A stretch of DNA of 64,000 nucleotides from Turnera subulata (Eukaryota; Streptophyta; Magnoliopsida; Malpighiales; Passifloraceae), in NCBI GenBank assembly GCA_028386065.3, contig JAKUCV010002383.1, positions 1-64,000 of the forward strand, given 5' to 3'. A program made the translations under genes and the position numbers. Under the pieces are notes generated by a model. It did not search any database and had not been told where the DNA came from. It worked only from the letters and a program-made list of their open reading frames with translations. Of the stretch, positions 1-10,909 are shown piece after piece (the stretch's first letter is position 1; each line of letters starts with the position of its first letter).

Positions 1-149
1 CAGTAGGATGATGGGCTTCAACTTCAGCTCCTCTCCAAGCTTGATCACTCGATCTTCCAACAACTCAATATTCAAAAGTGCTTGAACTTGTTGTTGCAGC
101 TGATCTTTGATCGTCTTGGACCGAGCCCGTGTCATTGGACCCGTAGGAA

Positions 150-1262
150 TCACCAACTCGCCAGCTCCCTGAGTGCCCGCATCCATGTCCGCATCACCTT
201 CTCAGCATTTTCCACTCTTTCCAGAGAATTGGTTTTGCCAGCAACCATATTCTCACTTTCAACTGCTGGCTCTAGTTCACGACGCATTCTTTCAAGAAAA
301 ATCTTGGCTTCATTTGAACTAAATTTTCCAAATTTTCCAAAGATAACATGCACAATAGAATTAATTTCTCTTGCAGTGGGTTTTTTGGGTAAAATTCTGG
401 TGGCGCCAGATGTCTCAGCAAACAACTCAACTTTTACTTTATACAAAGTTCTGATGCACTTCTCTCTAAAGAATCGGTCTAACGAGGCTGCAGCAACTCT
501 CTTTGAAACTTCTGGATCAAATGTGATTCCGTGAGCCCATCTCTGCAAAGGTGTCAGCATTTGCTCGGTAGTGGGCTCCTTTTGAGAGGATTTATTTTGG
601 TCAGCAGCCAAATCCCAGAGTTTTTGTATTTTCTCCTCAAACAATTTTTGCCTAGCAGCCATCTCTTTCTCTTTCTCAACTAAGTCTGCATCCATAACGT
701 GACCTGACGGAGCCCCTTCACCTACTGGTCTCAAAATATCAAGAAAGTATTCACGGACAGCTCTTTCACTAACTTCATCAAACCTCTTCATAATGCTAGA
801 TAAAACATAATTAATTTCATCAGTATTTGGTGTATTAGAGAGCATTTTACACGCTCCTCGTACATTCTTCATAGCACACTCTTCTGCCTCATAAAACATC
901 CTCACACCAATGTTTTCTTTAGAGGGGACAATGTCACGTGTACAATATTTTGGATCATAGATTCTCTCTATTGCTATCCTAGTAGCATTTGAAGCAGATA
1001 GTGGAGAGTTAAGAGTACTACCCAGAGCCTTAGATTTCTTTGTATTTGCCCTCAGAATCTCCTTGCCTTTTTCGATTTTTACTTTCATCAACTTGTCAGC
1101 CTTGAATTTCTTCAATCCTTCTGCAACAGTCTTCTCTTTTGACGTTAAATCTGTGCTGCCTTGCTTCTTCTCCACTGGAGTTTTCTTAGAAAATTCAGAT
1201 TGTACTTTTATGGAGGATTTTGATATAGAGGTAGGTTTTTGTTTTGGTTGAGGTGTTTTCAT
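150..1262 (-). CDS. Third ORF after pol (Sirevirus envelope-position ORF) of element A
   Basis: A 370-codon open frame lies downstream of RNase H, the place where Sireviruses such as SIRE1 carry an envelope-like ORF. The first 90 residues are Lys/Ser-rich. Then comes a module beginning SNATRIAIERIYDPKY that is also present in the F copy (28060-28368). From about residue 250 a second, diverged version of the same module follows: GACKMLSNTP...EINYVLSSIMKRF in the first matches GATRILPKKP...EINSIVHVIFGKF in the second. I see no signal peptide or clear membrane span, so a true envelope role is unsupported. The last 15-20 codons look frameshifted: a different minus-strand frame stays open across the stop and on to position 1, with residues GPMTRARSKTIKDQ. 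Function unknown. Confidence 0.7.
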   Translation of the reverse strand: MKTPQPKQKPTSISKSSIKVQSEFSKKTPVEKKQGSTDLTSKEKTVAEGLKKFKADKLMKVKIEKGKEILRANTKKSKALGSTLNSPLSASNATRIAIERIYDPKYCTRDIVPSKENIGVRMFYEAEECAMKNVRGACKMLSNTPNTDEINYVLSSIMKRFDEVSERAVREYFLDILRPVGEGAPSGHVMDADLVEKEKEMAARQKLFEEKIQKLWDLAADQNKSSQKEPTTEQMLTPLQRWAHGITFDPEVSKRVAAASLDRFFREKCIRTLYKVKVELFAETSGATRILPKKPTAREINSIVHVIFGKFGKFSSNEAKIFLERMRRELEPAVESENMVAGKTNSLERVENAEKVMRTWMRALRELASW

Positions 1263-1840
1263 TGTTGATTGAGGTGATTTTCAGGTGTTGGCTTCCTTTT
1301 CAGAGTGTGTCTTCATCTTGGAGATTTGGAGGTTTGAGTGTTTTAGGGTTTCTGTGTATATTTGAGAGAGTTTTGGCGAGGAAGAGATAAAATCGGGTTT
1401 GTGAAGGAAAATGAATAATGTAGGAGAGAGAGTATATCTCACGGGATATATGGAGCGATTTCTTTGCAATAACTCCTCCACTTTATTTTATTTCCTCTGA
1501 CAGATATGGGAAACATAAAAAGGTAACTACCTTTTGCAGAACACAACTGCCCTGTCTCCGCCTTTTCCTCCCGGTTAATAACCGTTGGCTCTTACTAAAT
1601 GGTTTTTCCTAAAAACCATATTTCCTCAATATCTCCTCTTAGATGGCTTCTTGTAGAACCAGAATTTCTCAAGTTTCCCTTCAGTTTCTCTGATGATTTG
1701 AGCACCTTTTGAAAGTATTCTTATTTGCTCGAATGCATAGTGCTTGTGTGCAAGTGTTGTCAATGCAATACCCTAATATGATGCATGAACATATATGCAT
1801 AGAGATGTTTTATGCAGCAACCAGATTTACTCACAGACTT
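1263..1840 (-). other. Spacer between pol and ORF3 of element A
   Basis: No coding signal was recognised here. On the minus strand the stretch separates the RNase H stop from the ORF3 start and could hold a leader or promoter for ORF3, but I see no convincing TATA box. A 66-codon frame at 1281-1481 has no recognisable content. Confidence 0.4.
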
Positions 1841-2590
1841 TTAAGGTAGATTGCACATGCCCAGCTCAAGTCTGATTTTTGTAAATTGCTCCTCTTTGAG
1901 TGGCTTTGTGAAAATATCATCAAGTTGTTTTTCAATCTTGACAAACTCAATGGCCACATCTTTCTTCAACACATGATCTCGGATGAAGTGATGTCGAACT
2001 TCAATATGCTTGGTCCGAGAGTGTTGCACAGGATTTTTGGTCAAATTAATTGCACTGGAACTATCACAATAGATAGGCATACAGTTAAAAGTTAGCCCAT
2101 AATCAGATAGAGTTTGCTTCATCCATAGAACTTGAGCACAACATGCTCTAGCCGCCACATATTCGGCTTCTATGGTAGATGTAGCAACCGAATTTTGCTC
2201 CTTGCTTGACCAAGACACAAGGGATTGCCCAAGCAATTGACATGTCCCACTTGTGCTTTTTCTGTCTAAGATACATCCTGTAAATTCTGCATCTGAATAG
2301 CTTGTCAAAGTGAAAGCATCAACTTTGGGATACCATAATCCTAAAGATGGTGTACCTTTCAAGTACTTAAAAATATGTTTTATGGCTCTAAGATGTGATT
2401 CTTTAAGACAAGATTGAAATTGAGCACATAGACATACACTAAACATGATGTCAGGCCTGGTGGCAGTGAGATATAAGAGATTACCTATCATGCCTTGATA
2501 CATCTTGATATCAACATCCTTACCATTCTCATCCATGTCAAGTTTAGTCGAAGTACTCATAGGCGTAGGACTAGATTTGGTTGCATCCAA
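1841..2590 (-). pseudogene. RNase H domain and RT C-terminus of element A
   Basis: This open segment of 249 codons carries the Ty1/copia RT thumb (SPTPMSTSTKLD, LLYLTATRPDIMFSV) followed by RNase H. The acidic residues are visible as YSDAEF, the E of IEAEY and CDSSSA, and the tail RTKHIEVRHHFIRDHV is typical of the family. In the intact element it would degrade the RNA strand of the RNA-DNA hybrid during reverse transcription. The C-terminus (IFTKPL...) is present, so pol ends normally at 1841. It is separated from the upstream RT segment by a frameshifted stretch (2591-2798), so the polyprotein is broken. The same module is in E (41213-41968) and partly in G (47067-47681). Confidence 0.88.
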
Positions 2591-3302
2591 ACCAAACCTC
2601 TTCAGTAGCTCACAGATGTATTTTGCTTGATTTATGAAGATGCCACATCAAGTAGTCTAACTTAAAATTCTAGAAAGTATGCGACTTCACCCATCATACT
2701 AATCTCAAACTCACTATGCATAAGTTTCTCAAAGTCCTTACAATGAAGATTATTAGTATCACCAAATAGAATATCATCAACATTTATTTGCACAATGATC
2801 ACATCATCTTTGCATATTTTGACAAACAAGGAGAATCAACTTTACCTCTCCAAAAACCTTTAGACACAAGATAAGAATTTAGTTTATCGTACCATGCTCT
2901 AGGAGCTTGTTTTAGTCCATATAATGCCTTTTTAAGTTTGTACCCATAATCTGAATGTTCATGGCATTCAAACCCCGGTGGTTGTTCAATATAGACTTCT
3001 TCCATAATAAAGCCATTTAAAAATGCACTCTTAACATCCATTTGATATAATTTAAATGATCTAAATGATGCAAAGACAAGTAGCATACGATTGGATTCTA
3101 ACCTAGCAATAGGAGCAAAAGTCTCATCATAATCAATACCTTCTTCTTGATTATATCCTTGAGCAACTAACCTTGCTTTGTTTCTTACCACAATACCAGA
3201 TTCATCAAGTTTGTTTCTGAAAACCCATTTTCTACCAATGATAGGGTATTCAGGTGGTCTGGGTACCAGCTCCCACACATCACTTCTTTTGAACTGATTC
3301 AA
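2591..3302 (-). pseudogene. Reverse transcriptase core of element A (broken)
   Basis: The Ty1/copia RT (RVT_2 family) reads from [15 protein letters not shown] through [34 protein letters not shown] and [15 protein letters not shown]. The reading frame is lost after about residue 155, near 2830. The catalytic box lies in another frame near 2770-2790 and reads NVDD where E and G have YVDD, so even the active-site motif is altered here. The upstream join to the linker is also out of frame. Together with the stops this rules out activity. Confidence 0.85.
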
Positions 3303-3323
3303 TTCCTCTTACATTGCATTGAC

Positions 3324-4450
3324 CTAACTTTCATCTTGAATGGCATCATGTGCGTTTTTGGGCTCAATTTGTGATAAAAATGCAAGGTGTATGTTCACAT
3401 TTCGCATGGATGACCTTGTGGTTACTCCTTTGGTAATGTCACCAAGAATAGCATCAGTTGAGAGTCCTCTAGGTGCTCTGATGTTTCGATGAGTGTGCTG
3501 TGTGGTTGAAGCATTTGCAGTAACATCTGGTTTTTCACAAACCAGATCTGGTAGAGCATCATGTTGTCGGGAATCATTTTGTGGAACAAGTACAGGAGGA
3601 TCTTCTTCCTTTTCGTTTGCTGAAGTATCAATGCTCACAACCTGTGGTTGAGCTTTAGGGATGATATCTGGATCCTCATCAATATTTAAATCACATGGGT
3701 CAGTTTTATTAAAAACAACATGTATAGTTTCTTCAACAACCATATTTATCTTGTTATAAACAGGATAAGCTTTACTGGTTGCGGAATAGCCAAGAAAATG
3801 CCATCAACAGATTTTGCTTCAAACTTATCAAGTTTATCCTTCGTATTCAGAATATAGTACCTAGACCCAAAGACCTGAAAGAAAGAAATATTTGATTTCT
3901 TCCCATACCATATCTCATAGGGTGTCTTTTCAATTATAAGACGCATAGAGACTCTATTTAAAATGTAGCACGTTGTGTTCACACCCTCTGCCCAGAAATA
4001 TGCTAGTAACTTATGCTCATTAAGCATAGTTCTAGCCATTTCTTGCAAGGTTCGATTCTTCCTTTCAACAACCCCATTTGTTGAGGTGTTCTAAGAGTCG
4101 AAAAAGTATGTACTATGCCACTTTGCTCACAGAAATGAATGAAGGCAAGATTATCAAATTCTCCTCCATGATCACTTCTTGTTTTTGAAATTTTGTATCC
4201 TTTTTCATTTTGTGATCGTCTAACTAGAGTACGAACTCAGCACATGCACGATCCTGATGAGCAAGAAATATAACCCATGTATATCTTGAGTAATCATCAA
4301 CAATGACAAAAACATATCTTTTACCACCTATACTCATGGTTCTCATCGGTCTAAACAAATCCATATGCAACAACTCAAGAGGTCTAGATGTAGAGATAGT
4401 ATGCTTGGCGTTAAAGGAACTTTTAACCATGTTACCAAGCTGACAAGCAC
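3324..4450 (-). pseudogene. Integrase catalytic region and linker of element A (broken)
   Basis: Going down the minus strand from 4450, the second half of the integrase zinc finger (CRACQLGN-like) is followed by HMDLFRP with the first catalytic Asp (4224-4430). Next come the RSDHGGEF and ERKNRTL region in shifted frames, then NTTCYILNRVSMRLIIEKTPYEIWYGKK (3746-4048) and a linker ending GLSTDAILGDITKGVTTRSSMR (3324-3743). Stops or frameshifts sit near 4050-4223 and 3744. The integrase would join the cDNA to host DNA. The 5' side of the domain is at 16683 and above because element B inserted into the zinc-finger coding region. Confidence 0.83.
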
Positions 4451-4455
4451 GACAT

Positions 4456-5654
4456 TGTGAACTACCAAATTTGACCCACGAATTTTCTACTAAAATTGGA
4501 TTTTAAACATACTTGAACCTTGAATTGATGAGATGATTCAATCCAAGGATAAGACATGTCATGAATTTAACTAAGTAGAAATGATATATTATGGTAATTT
4601 GGACCTTCATGTATTTGAACCCTAGGATTAATGAGATGATTTAATCTTAGAGTAAAATTTATAATAAGGTTCATTTAGGCTGGGATATATTTTAATTACT
4701 TGGGCCTTTTATCTATTTCTTAATCTAATTATATTGAGATGATTTATTCTTGGCTCAAGAATGGGTTTAAGGGCCCAAGTTAATTCTCCAGAGTTTGATT
4801 AGCCCATTAACACAATTCTTGTAGGTTAATTTTAGCTCTGATTTTCGTGGAAAATCAGAGTTAAATCATCATTTAATTAGATTTCGTGTTTTTGGTATGA
4901 TTTTGCTCAAAATGGGTGTCAATGTGTAATCAATCAATTATGGAATGATTTAGGGGAGTAATAATCAAGTAATTGAGTGATTCTACGTTGATTAGGGGTT
5001 GATTACGCCGTAGGATCAAATTAGAGCTGAATTAGGGGGATTGGGGATCAAAAAAAGGAAAGAATGGGTGAAATGCCGCGTGACCGGTGGTCATGACCGC
5101 CAGGACTGGCGGCCGTCCTTATGATAACCGCTGGGCACGGAGGTCATGGGCGCCCAGAATCCCCGATTTTCCCGATTTTTGTTTCTAATTCGATCCTACG
5201 CGGTTTTGGACCAGAATTTCGAGCATTATCTTCACCATTAAGCAGGTCCACGCCCCTAGGCTTCCCAGAACACTATAAATAGGACCCCTCATACACATTT
5301 CATGGGATCAATCGTTCATTACACACACACCCCCCATAAGCTTTGTTGCTTGGAGAAACTCTACTTCTCCAAACCTAGAAATATTTCTATAGGCAGAGAC
5401 TCTGAAAAAATTTAGTAGGAAACGTCAAGAAGGAAGCCAACAAGAGGACATAAAGTGGAGATCAAGAGGAGGAGGCAATCAAAGGCAATCTAGGAACCAA
5501 GAAGGTGGACAATCCGAGTAGATAGACCTGATGCGAGCAGTTTTAGAAAATAATTCATATCTCAAGTTCTAGAAGTCGGATTGCTGTGATCTTGGACTTT
5601 CTGGGAATCTAAGAGGGAGATCTTCAACCTTTATTTTTAGCCGGAAGCTGAATC
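4456..5654 (+). repeat. 5' LTR of element B, first part
   Basis: This part aligns with the solo LTR at 48691-49820 and with the 3' LTR from 15009. It includes the paired text AGCTCTGATTTTCGTGGAAA, a GC-rich block of GACCGCC/GGCGG inverted repeats (about 5090-5160) and a TATA box TATAAATA at 5274-5281. The LTR is cut at 5654 by element C and resumes at 10305. Confidence 0.88.
5274..5281 (+). promoter_or_regulatory. TATA box of the B-family LTR
   Basis: TATAAATAGGA is kept in all three B-type LTR copies of the window (5274, 15748 and 49545) with the same surroundings (CACGCCC upstream, ACACACA downstream). It is the likely RNA polymerase II start region for the retroelement transcript. Confidence 0.7.
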
Positions 5655-6644
5655 TGATGCAAACCAAGACAAGCTTAGAGGGTGGAAGAATAATGCACGC
5701 CAAAGCAACCATGGAGGAAGCAAAGGAGACAAGAGTGGGAATGTTATTGACGATTCAACCATGCCAATTGGTCACTTTCAAAAGCTCACTTTCCGAAGAA
5801 TGACCAAAATCCGTTCTCACAAGAAGTTTAAAAAGAGGTGGAGATCAAGCTTGGAGAGGAGTGTAAGAAGAATGCTAAGTATGTACACTTTGAAGATAGC
5901 AAGACAAGAGGGCTACACTTAGCCAAACTTAAAGTCATCGTGGGTGGCATGCCAAACCTAAAGTCAACATGGGTGGAATATTAATTACTATTATTTAATT
6001 AATCGTCAATGGTCTCTTATATATGTCGTCTTGGGTTTTTATTACATGTGGGTAGTTAATCGTCATTAGGCCTTTTTTTAGTCGTCATCTTTTGTGCTTG
6101 GATTATTATATTTCTTTAATTGATAGTATTATGTCATGGGGCATTATGAAGTTTTGTGGGCTGATCATTATCCTTCAAACTCGGCAAAAGACTATTGTCT
6201 TTCAATTTGGCCGACTTAGGATTTCTTCTTGGGTAGTTTTATTTTATTAGTTTAGTTACAAGTCCAAGTCCAATAGGGTTTAGTATTGGACTAGTATAAA
6301 TAAGACCTTTGGGGTTCATATTTTGGACGGATGATGAATATTGTTTATTGATAGCTATTTTGCTAATAAAGTTGGAGGTTCTCTTAAACCTTGTTTTGCA
6401 AGTTAGATGGGTTTCTCTCTTGTTTATTTTAGGGATTGTGTATACTTATCAAGTAATTAAATTGCTTGTGGCGTTTACTAGATTCATTGTGTTTATTACT
6501 CTATTGTTGCTTAACGCCTTTGTTGTGTTTTGAGGTGATAGAGGTAATCACTAAACTTTCTTTGGTTGAATTGATTTCTGATCTTGGTGACTCGATTGAT
6601 AAGGAGGTGCTATCTAGCTTTGTTCTGGTAGTGTTGCCGTATCA
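5655..6644 (+). repeat. 5' LTR of element C
   Basis: This 990-bp LTR has a TATA box TATAAATA at 6295-6302. Against the 3' LTR it shows scattered substitutions and a few small indels, for example extra text near 6050 and 6420. The LTR encodes no protein. Just after it, TGGTAGCGAAGC at 6648-6659 is a plausible initiator-Met tRNA primer binding site. Confidence 0.9.
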
Positions 6645-7622
6645 TCATGGTAGCGAAGCATAGGTATCAATTTCAACTGCGTATCCCTTTAATTTCTGCA
6701 ATTTCGTTCCTGGCTTTGTTCTTTGTTATTTAGTCGAATTAGTAAAAAAAAAAATCAATTGTGTTGCCGACTAAATTAGTTTTGTTGTTATCCTTTTCTT
6801 CTTTCAATTTAAGTGTCTTTGCCATTACTCGACTTATAGTATTATAAAAAAAAAGGGTTCAATTTGGCTGGTTGGTTGTCAATTTGGTGGTTGAATCCTT
6901 GGTATTGATTGTTGTGTTGTCATCGTTCATTGGGCCTTAGTCGATTTCAATTAGTCGATTGCTGAAATTAAAAAAAAAAAAGAAGAAGCAAGTTGCGATT
7001 TGAGTTGCTGGTTTGTTGAATCGATTAATCAAGTGCTTTGAATTCTTGCTTGGTTAATTTCGCTGCAATCGAATATCTTGATATACATTAAAAAAAAAAT
7101 TGCCGAGACAAAGGATAGGCAAGTCGACATTGGATTATTGTTGTTTGCTGCCAAAAAATTGATTGACTTGTTGGGATACTTTCCGCAGGTTGTTAGGGTA
7201 TTTAGTGGGAAAATCTTTCTTTCTTTCTGCTTATTTGATAACCAATTTATTTCAGCTTTTCCAATTGAGCAATCCTTGTGTCTTATTGTTCAATTGCCAC
7301 AATATTCATCACATATATTGTCTTGTTCTTGTGTGTGCCTATCTTTCTTTCTTGGAGTTTATTTTGCCTCTAGAACTTGTGATCTCTCTATTCTTGCTAG
7401 GATTTCCTTCATTCTTTCTTGAAGTGTTGCAGGTTGTTTATTATTTGATTAAGTTTTACTGATCTCAAAGAATAAACACAGTGAGAATTCAAGAGAGGTA
7501 AAAGGCGAGTGTTACATTTATTGCCTTTGAGTGTAAACACGAGAGAACACAAAAAGAGTGTAAACACGTTAGGGAGTGGTGAGGAATTATTTTCTACTAA
7601 CACTTTCTTGCAGGTTAACATC
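6645..7622 (+). other. Untranslated leader of element C
   Basis: T-rich and TTG-rich sequence contains several A-tracts of 9-12 bases (6746, 6847, 6970, 7090). Frames at 7078-7462 have no recognisable content. It lies between the primer binding site and the gag start and is most simply read as leader. Confidence 0.6.
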
Positions 7623-8822
7623 ATGGAATATTCGAGATACGATCGAGGAGCCTGTGGAGGTCGATATGTTGATCAAACTGATAGGTATACTGGAGATATC
7701 AAGATGAAGATTCCCTCTTTTCAAGGCAAAGATGATCCAGAAACTTATTTGAAGTGGGAGAAAAGAGTGGAGATTATATTTGATTGGCATAACTACACCG
7801 AGGCAAAGAAGGTAAAATTGGCAGTTGATGAGTTTACTGACTATGCTTTGGTTTGGTGGAACAACTTTTTGTTGGACAGGAGGTACAATTATGAGGGTCC
7901 TGTTGAAACCTGGACTGAGATGAAAAAGATTATGTGGAAGAGATTTGCTCCTGCCTATTACAATAGGGAGCTGCATCAAAAGCACCAAATATTACGCCAA
8001 GATTCCAAGAGTATTGAAGAGCATTACAATGATGATTGGCATAGAGAGATTTCAGCTAATAGTACAATGAGGATGCAGAAAGCCTGGAAATCGACACCTG
8101 TGTATTTTAACTGTGGAAAAGTACCTAAGGAAGAATTTCTTGATATTAGGCGTGTGCTGAATACTCAAGTCAAGGAAGATGGTGTTGGGCAAAGGGGTAA
8201 AATTTTCTATACAAGGTGCTTGGTGAATGAGAAGGCTATGAGTGTTAAAATTGATGGGGAAAGCGACACCAATATGGCAAGCACATATATGGTGGAAAGT
8301 TTAGGATTGGAGTGTTTGGAGCATCTTAGATCCTATCGGCTACAGAGGATGAATGACATGGGAGAAATTGAGGTAACCAAACAAGTCTTTATTTCTTTTT
8401 CCATTGGCCGGTATTTTGACCAAGTGTTGTGTGATGTTGTGCCTATGGAAACATGCCATATTTTGCGTGGGAGACCATGGGAATATGATAGAAGAGTTGT
8501 GCATGATGGGTTCAAGAATAGGTATTCTTTTACCATGGGAGAAAGGAGAGTTTCACTTGCACCCTTGCCTCCAAAGGAAGTTGATGGGGATCAATTGCAT
8601 GTTAAAAGTCAAGTGGAAGCATGGGAAAAGGAGAAAGAGGCCGAATCTTGTCACACTAGTAAGGAAGAGAAGAAGGCTGAGAGCCTTGCAAAAGGTGAGC
8701 TAGAGAGGAAGGCTGAGAGCCTTGTAAAAAGAGAGGAGAGTTCAAAAAAAATAAAGGAGAAGAAAAGGGAGAGGAATTTGAGACTGAGAGAAGAAAAGAA
8801 GCCTCAAAAGAAATTGTGTTAA
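7623..8822 (+). CDS. Gag-protease polyprotein of gypsy element C, shortened
   Basis: I place the start at MEYSRYDRG (7623); the open frame continues upstream to 7509 without family resemblance. Residues 25-135 match the Retrotrans_gag capsid region (KIPSFQGKDDPETYLKWEKR, WWNNFLLDRR, WKRFAPAYYNRELHQK). A remnant of a zinc knuckle (VYFNCGKV near residue 160) lacks its later ligands. Residues 195-330 match the plant gypsy retropepsin: CLVNEKAMSVKIDGESDTN with Asp211 as the likely catalytic residue, then CDVVPMETCHILRGRPWEYDR. The tail is Lys/Glu-rich. Compared with full gypsy elements the stretch between capsid and protease is short, which suggests an internal deletion, and everything after the protease is missing. 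The frame is intact for 400 codons, so the protein could still be made and packaged by a helper element. Confidence 0.82.
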   Translation: MEYSRYDRGACGGRYVDQTDRYTGDIKMKIPSFQGKDDPETYLKWEKRVEIIFDWHNYTEAKKVKLAVDEFTDYALVWWNNFLLDRRYNYEGPVETWTEMKKIMWKRFAPAYYNRELHQKHQILRQDSKSIEEHYNDDWHREISANSTMRMQKAWKSTPVYFNCGKVPKEEFLDIRRVLNTQVKEDGVGQRGKIFYTRCLVNEKAMSVKIDGESDTNMASTYMVESLGLECLEHLRSYRLQRMNDMGEIEVTKQVFISFSIGRYFDQVLCDVVPMETCHILRGRPWEYDRRVVHDGFKNRYSFTMGERRVSLAPLPPKEVDGDQLHVKSQVEAWEKEKEAESCHTSKEEKKAESLAKGELERKAESLVKREESSKKIKEKKRERNLRLREEKKPQKKLC

Positions 8823-9353
8823 AAGGCTCAAATGAGGAGAAGTGAGGGTTGAATATGAGAGGAAAAAGAGTTTGTTTGTATTTTTGTACAATGAAGCTTG
8901 GTTTAAATCTAACCTTAACCCTTGTCTTTCTAGATGTGATGTGTTTCTTTTGTAGGTTCCTAGGGATGCTTGTCCTAAAAAATTGCCGGCCCTAGGAGAA
9001 GATGGATCTATACATGGGGCGCCCATTACAATCAAAAGGGAGCATCAGGTTTTAAGTTCCTTTTCTATGAATTTAATGCCTAAATTGAATAACGTGATGA
9101 GTAATTTAAATGCTTGTTTCATTGATTATCATCTACATAAATTACTTGTTATGCATGCCATTGAGTTATTCTTTAGGGAGCAACAAAAGAATTCTAATTG
9201 CATGTTGCTTGATCCGGGAGGAGAAGCTAGGTGCCACAAGCATGGTTCGCAAGGTGAGTATTGTGTTCATACTACTTTTGATGTTGTTGAATTTCCTTCT
9301 ACTGATTTTGTAGGTTTCAATTCGAGGACGAATCGTTTTGAGGAGGAAGGGAA
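8823..9353 (+). other. 3' internal region of element C, remnant after pol
   Basis: The stretch has no pol domains. Near 9315-9350 the reading FNSRTNRFEEEGNDAN resembles the conserved end of plant gypsy polyproteins, so the deletion that removed RT to integrase left the last codons. The purine tract at 9338-9353 is the presumed polypurine primer for plus-strand synthesis. Confidence 0.6.
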
Positions 9354-10299
9354 TGATGCAAACCATGGCAAGCTTAGAGGGTGGAAGAATGATGCACGCC
9401 AAAGCGACCATGGAGGAAGCAATGGAGACAAGAGTGGGATTGTTATTGACGATTCAACCATGCCAATTGGTTACTTTCAAAAGCTCACTTTCCGAAGTAT
9501 GACTAGAATCTATTCTCACAAGAAGTTTAAAAAGAGATGGAGATCAAGCTTGGAGAAGAGTATAAGAAGACGGCTAAGTATGTATACTTTGAAGATAGCA
9601 AGACAAGAGGGCTACACTTTGCCAAACTTAAAGTGAACGTGGGTGGCATGCCAAACCTAAAGTCAACATGGATGGAATATTAATTACTATTATTTAAATA
9701 ATCGTCAATGGTCTCTTATATATGTCGTCTTGGGTTTTTATTACATGTGGGTTTTTAGTCGTCATCTTTTGGGCTTGGGTTAATATATTTCATTAATTAA
9801 TAGTATTATGTCATGGGGCATTATGAATATTTGTGGGCTGATCATTATCCTTCAAACTCGGCGAAAGACTAATGTCTTTCAATTTGGCCGACTTAGGATT
9901 TCTGCTTGGGTAGTTTTATTTTATTATTTTAGTTACAAGTCCAAGTCCATTAGGATTTAGTATTAGACTAGTATAAATAAGACCCTTGGGGTTCATATTG
10001 TGGACGGATGATGAATATTATTTATTGATAGCTATTTTGCTAATAAAGTTGGAGGTTCTCTTAAACCTTGTTTTGCAAGTTAGATGGATTTCTCTCTAAC
10101 TTATCAAGTAATTAAATTGCTTGTGGCGTTTACTAGATTCCTTGTGTTTGTTACTCTATTGTTGCTTAACGCCTTTGTTGTGTTTTGAGGTGATAGAGGT
10201 AATCACTAAACTTTCTTTGGTTGAATTGATTTCTAATCTTGGTGACTCCATTGATAAGGAGGTGCTATCTAGCTCTGTTCTGGTAGTGTTGCCGTATCA
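9354..10299 (+). repeat. 3' LTR of element C
   Basis: This 946-bp direct repeat of 5655-6644 starts TGATGCAAACCATGG and ends GCCGTATCA. TATAAATA is kept near 9972. It is about 44 bp shorter than the 5' LTR, mainly from small deletions near 9750 and 10095. Confidence 0.9.
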
Positions 10300-10304
10300 G
10301 AATC

Positions 10305-10909
10305 GGTTGTTCTCATTGTCTAAAATCCAGCAGAAGACTATCCATGGATTCTGTCCAACAACCGAGATAAGTCTTCTAACCCTTTTTTGATTGTGCACCT
10401 CATTGATTGCTACTTGCTAATGATTTGATAATGCTTTTGTTGATTATGTGATTGTTGTAATGCCATGTCAAGAATTACGTGGGCTTTGAACCCGGTTACC
10501 GGGGTACGTAGGTGGTCTCTAGTGGTGGAGACTCAAACCCAAATATTTTTATTTTTCCTTTTTGTTCCGAACTTTCTTCTCCTACCCCTCCAATTTAATT
10601 TTGTTATTTTTATGTGATTTGTTTCCACACTTGCACACCTGCACAAGGCACATTTGTACTTTGCAATTGCAAAAGATTTCGACCCAATACGAATGGATGC
10701 CTAACACCTTCCCATCCGTGATGAACCCTCGATCCCATGTCTTTGGTTCTCCACGACCATGTAGCCTAAAGGAGTCACAAAAAGTTTTTTCCCAAATTTT
10801 GTCCTTTATAAAATTTGGGTGGCGAATCCAATGACATAGGATTGACCCGAGGAAGAAGGTGAAAGGATTAGGTGAATAGGCCCAAGTGATTTTGGGTCGG
10901 GTATTCACA
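10305..10909 (+). repeat. 5' LTR of element B, second part, and LTR end
   Basis: The B LTR resumes after the GAATC duplication and matches 16100-16682 and 49850-50284. It ends TCGGGTATTCACA at 10909, directly followed by G and the primer binding site TTGGCGACTCTGCTGGGGA. Confidence 0.88.

Larger units (their letters stand above)
5655..10299 (+). mobile_element. Ty3/gypsy element C with gag-protease only (pol deleted)
   Basis: Two LTRs (5655-6644 and 9354-10299) start TGATGCAAACC and end GCCGTATCA, and the whole is bounded by the perfect 5-bp duplication GAATC (5650-5654 and 10300-10304). It lies inside the 5' LTR of B and is therefore younger than B. The interior of 2.7 kb holds one ORF with a gypsy gag and a retropepsin-like region; no RT, RNase H or integrase can be seen. 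The arrangement resembles the non-autonomous TR-GAG class. A purine-rich tract, GAGGAGGAAGGGAA, sits directly before the 3' LTR. Confidence 0.92.

Noticed and set aside
150..1262. True envelope glycoprotein for the Sirevirus third ORF
   Set aside because: No signal peptide, membrane span or cleavage motif; only the position after pol fits the envelope-like label.
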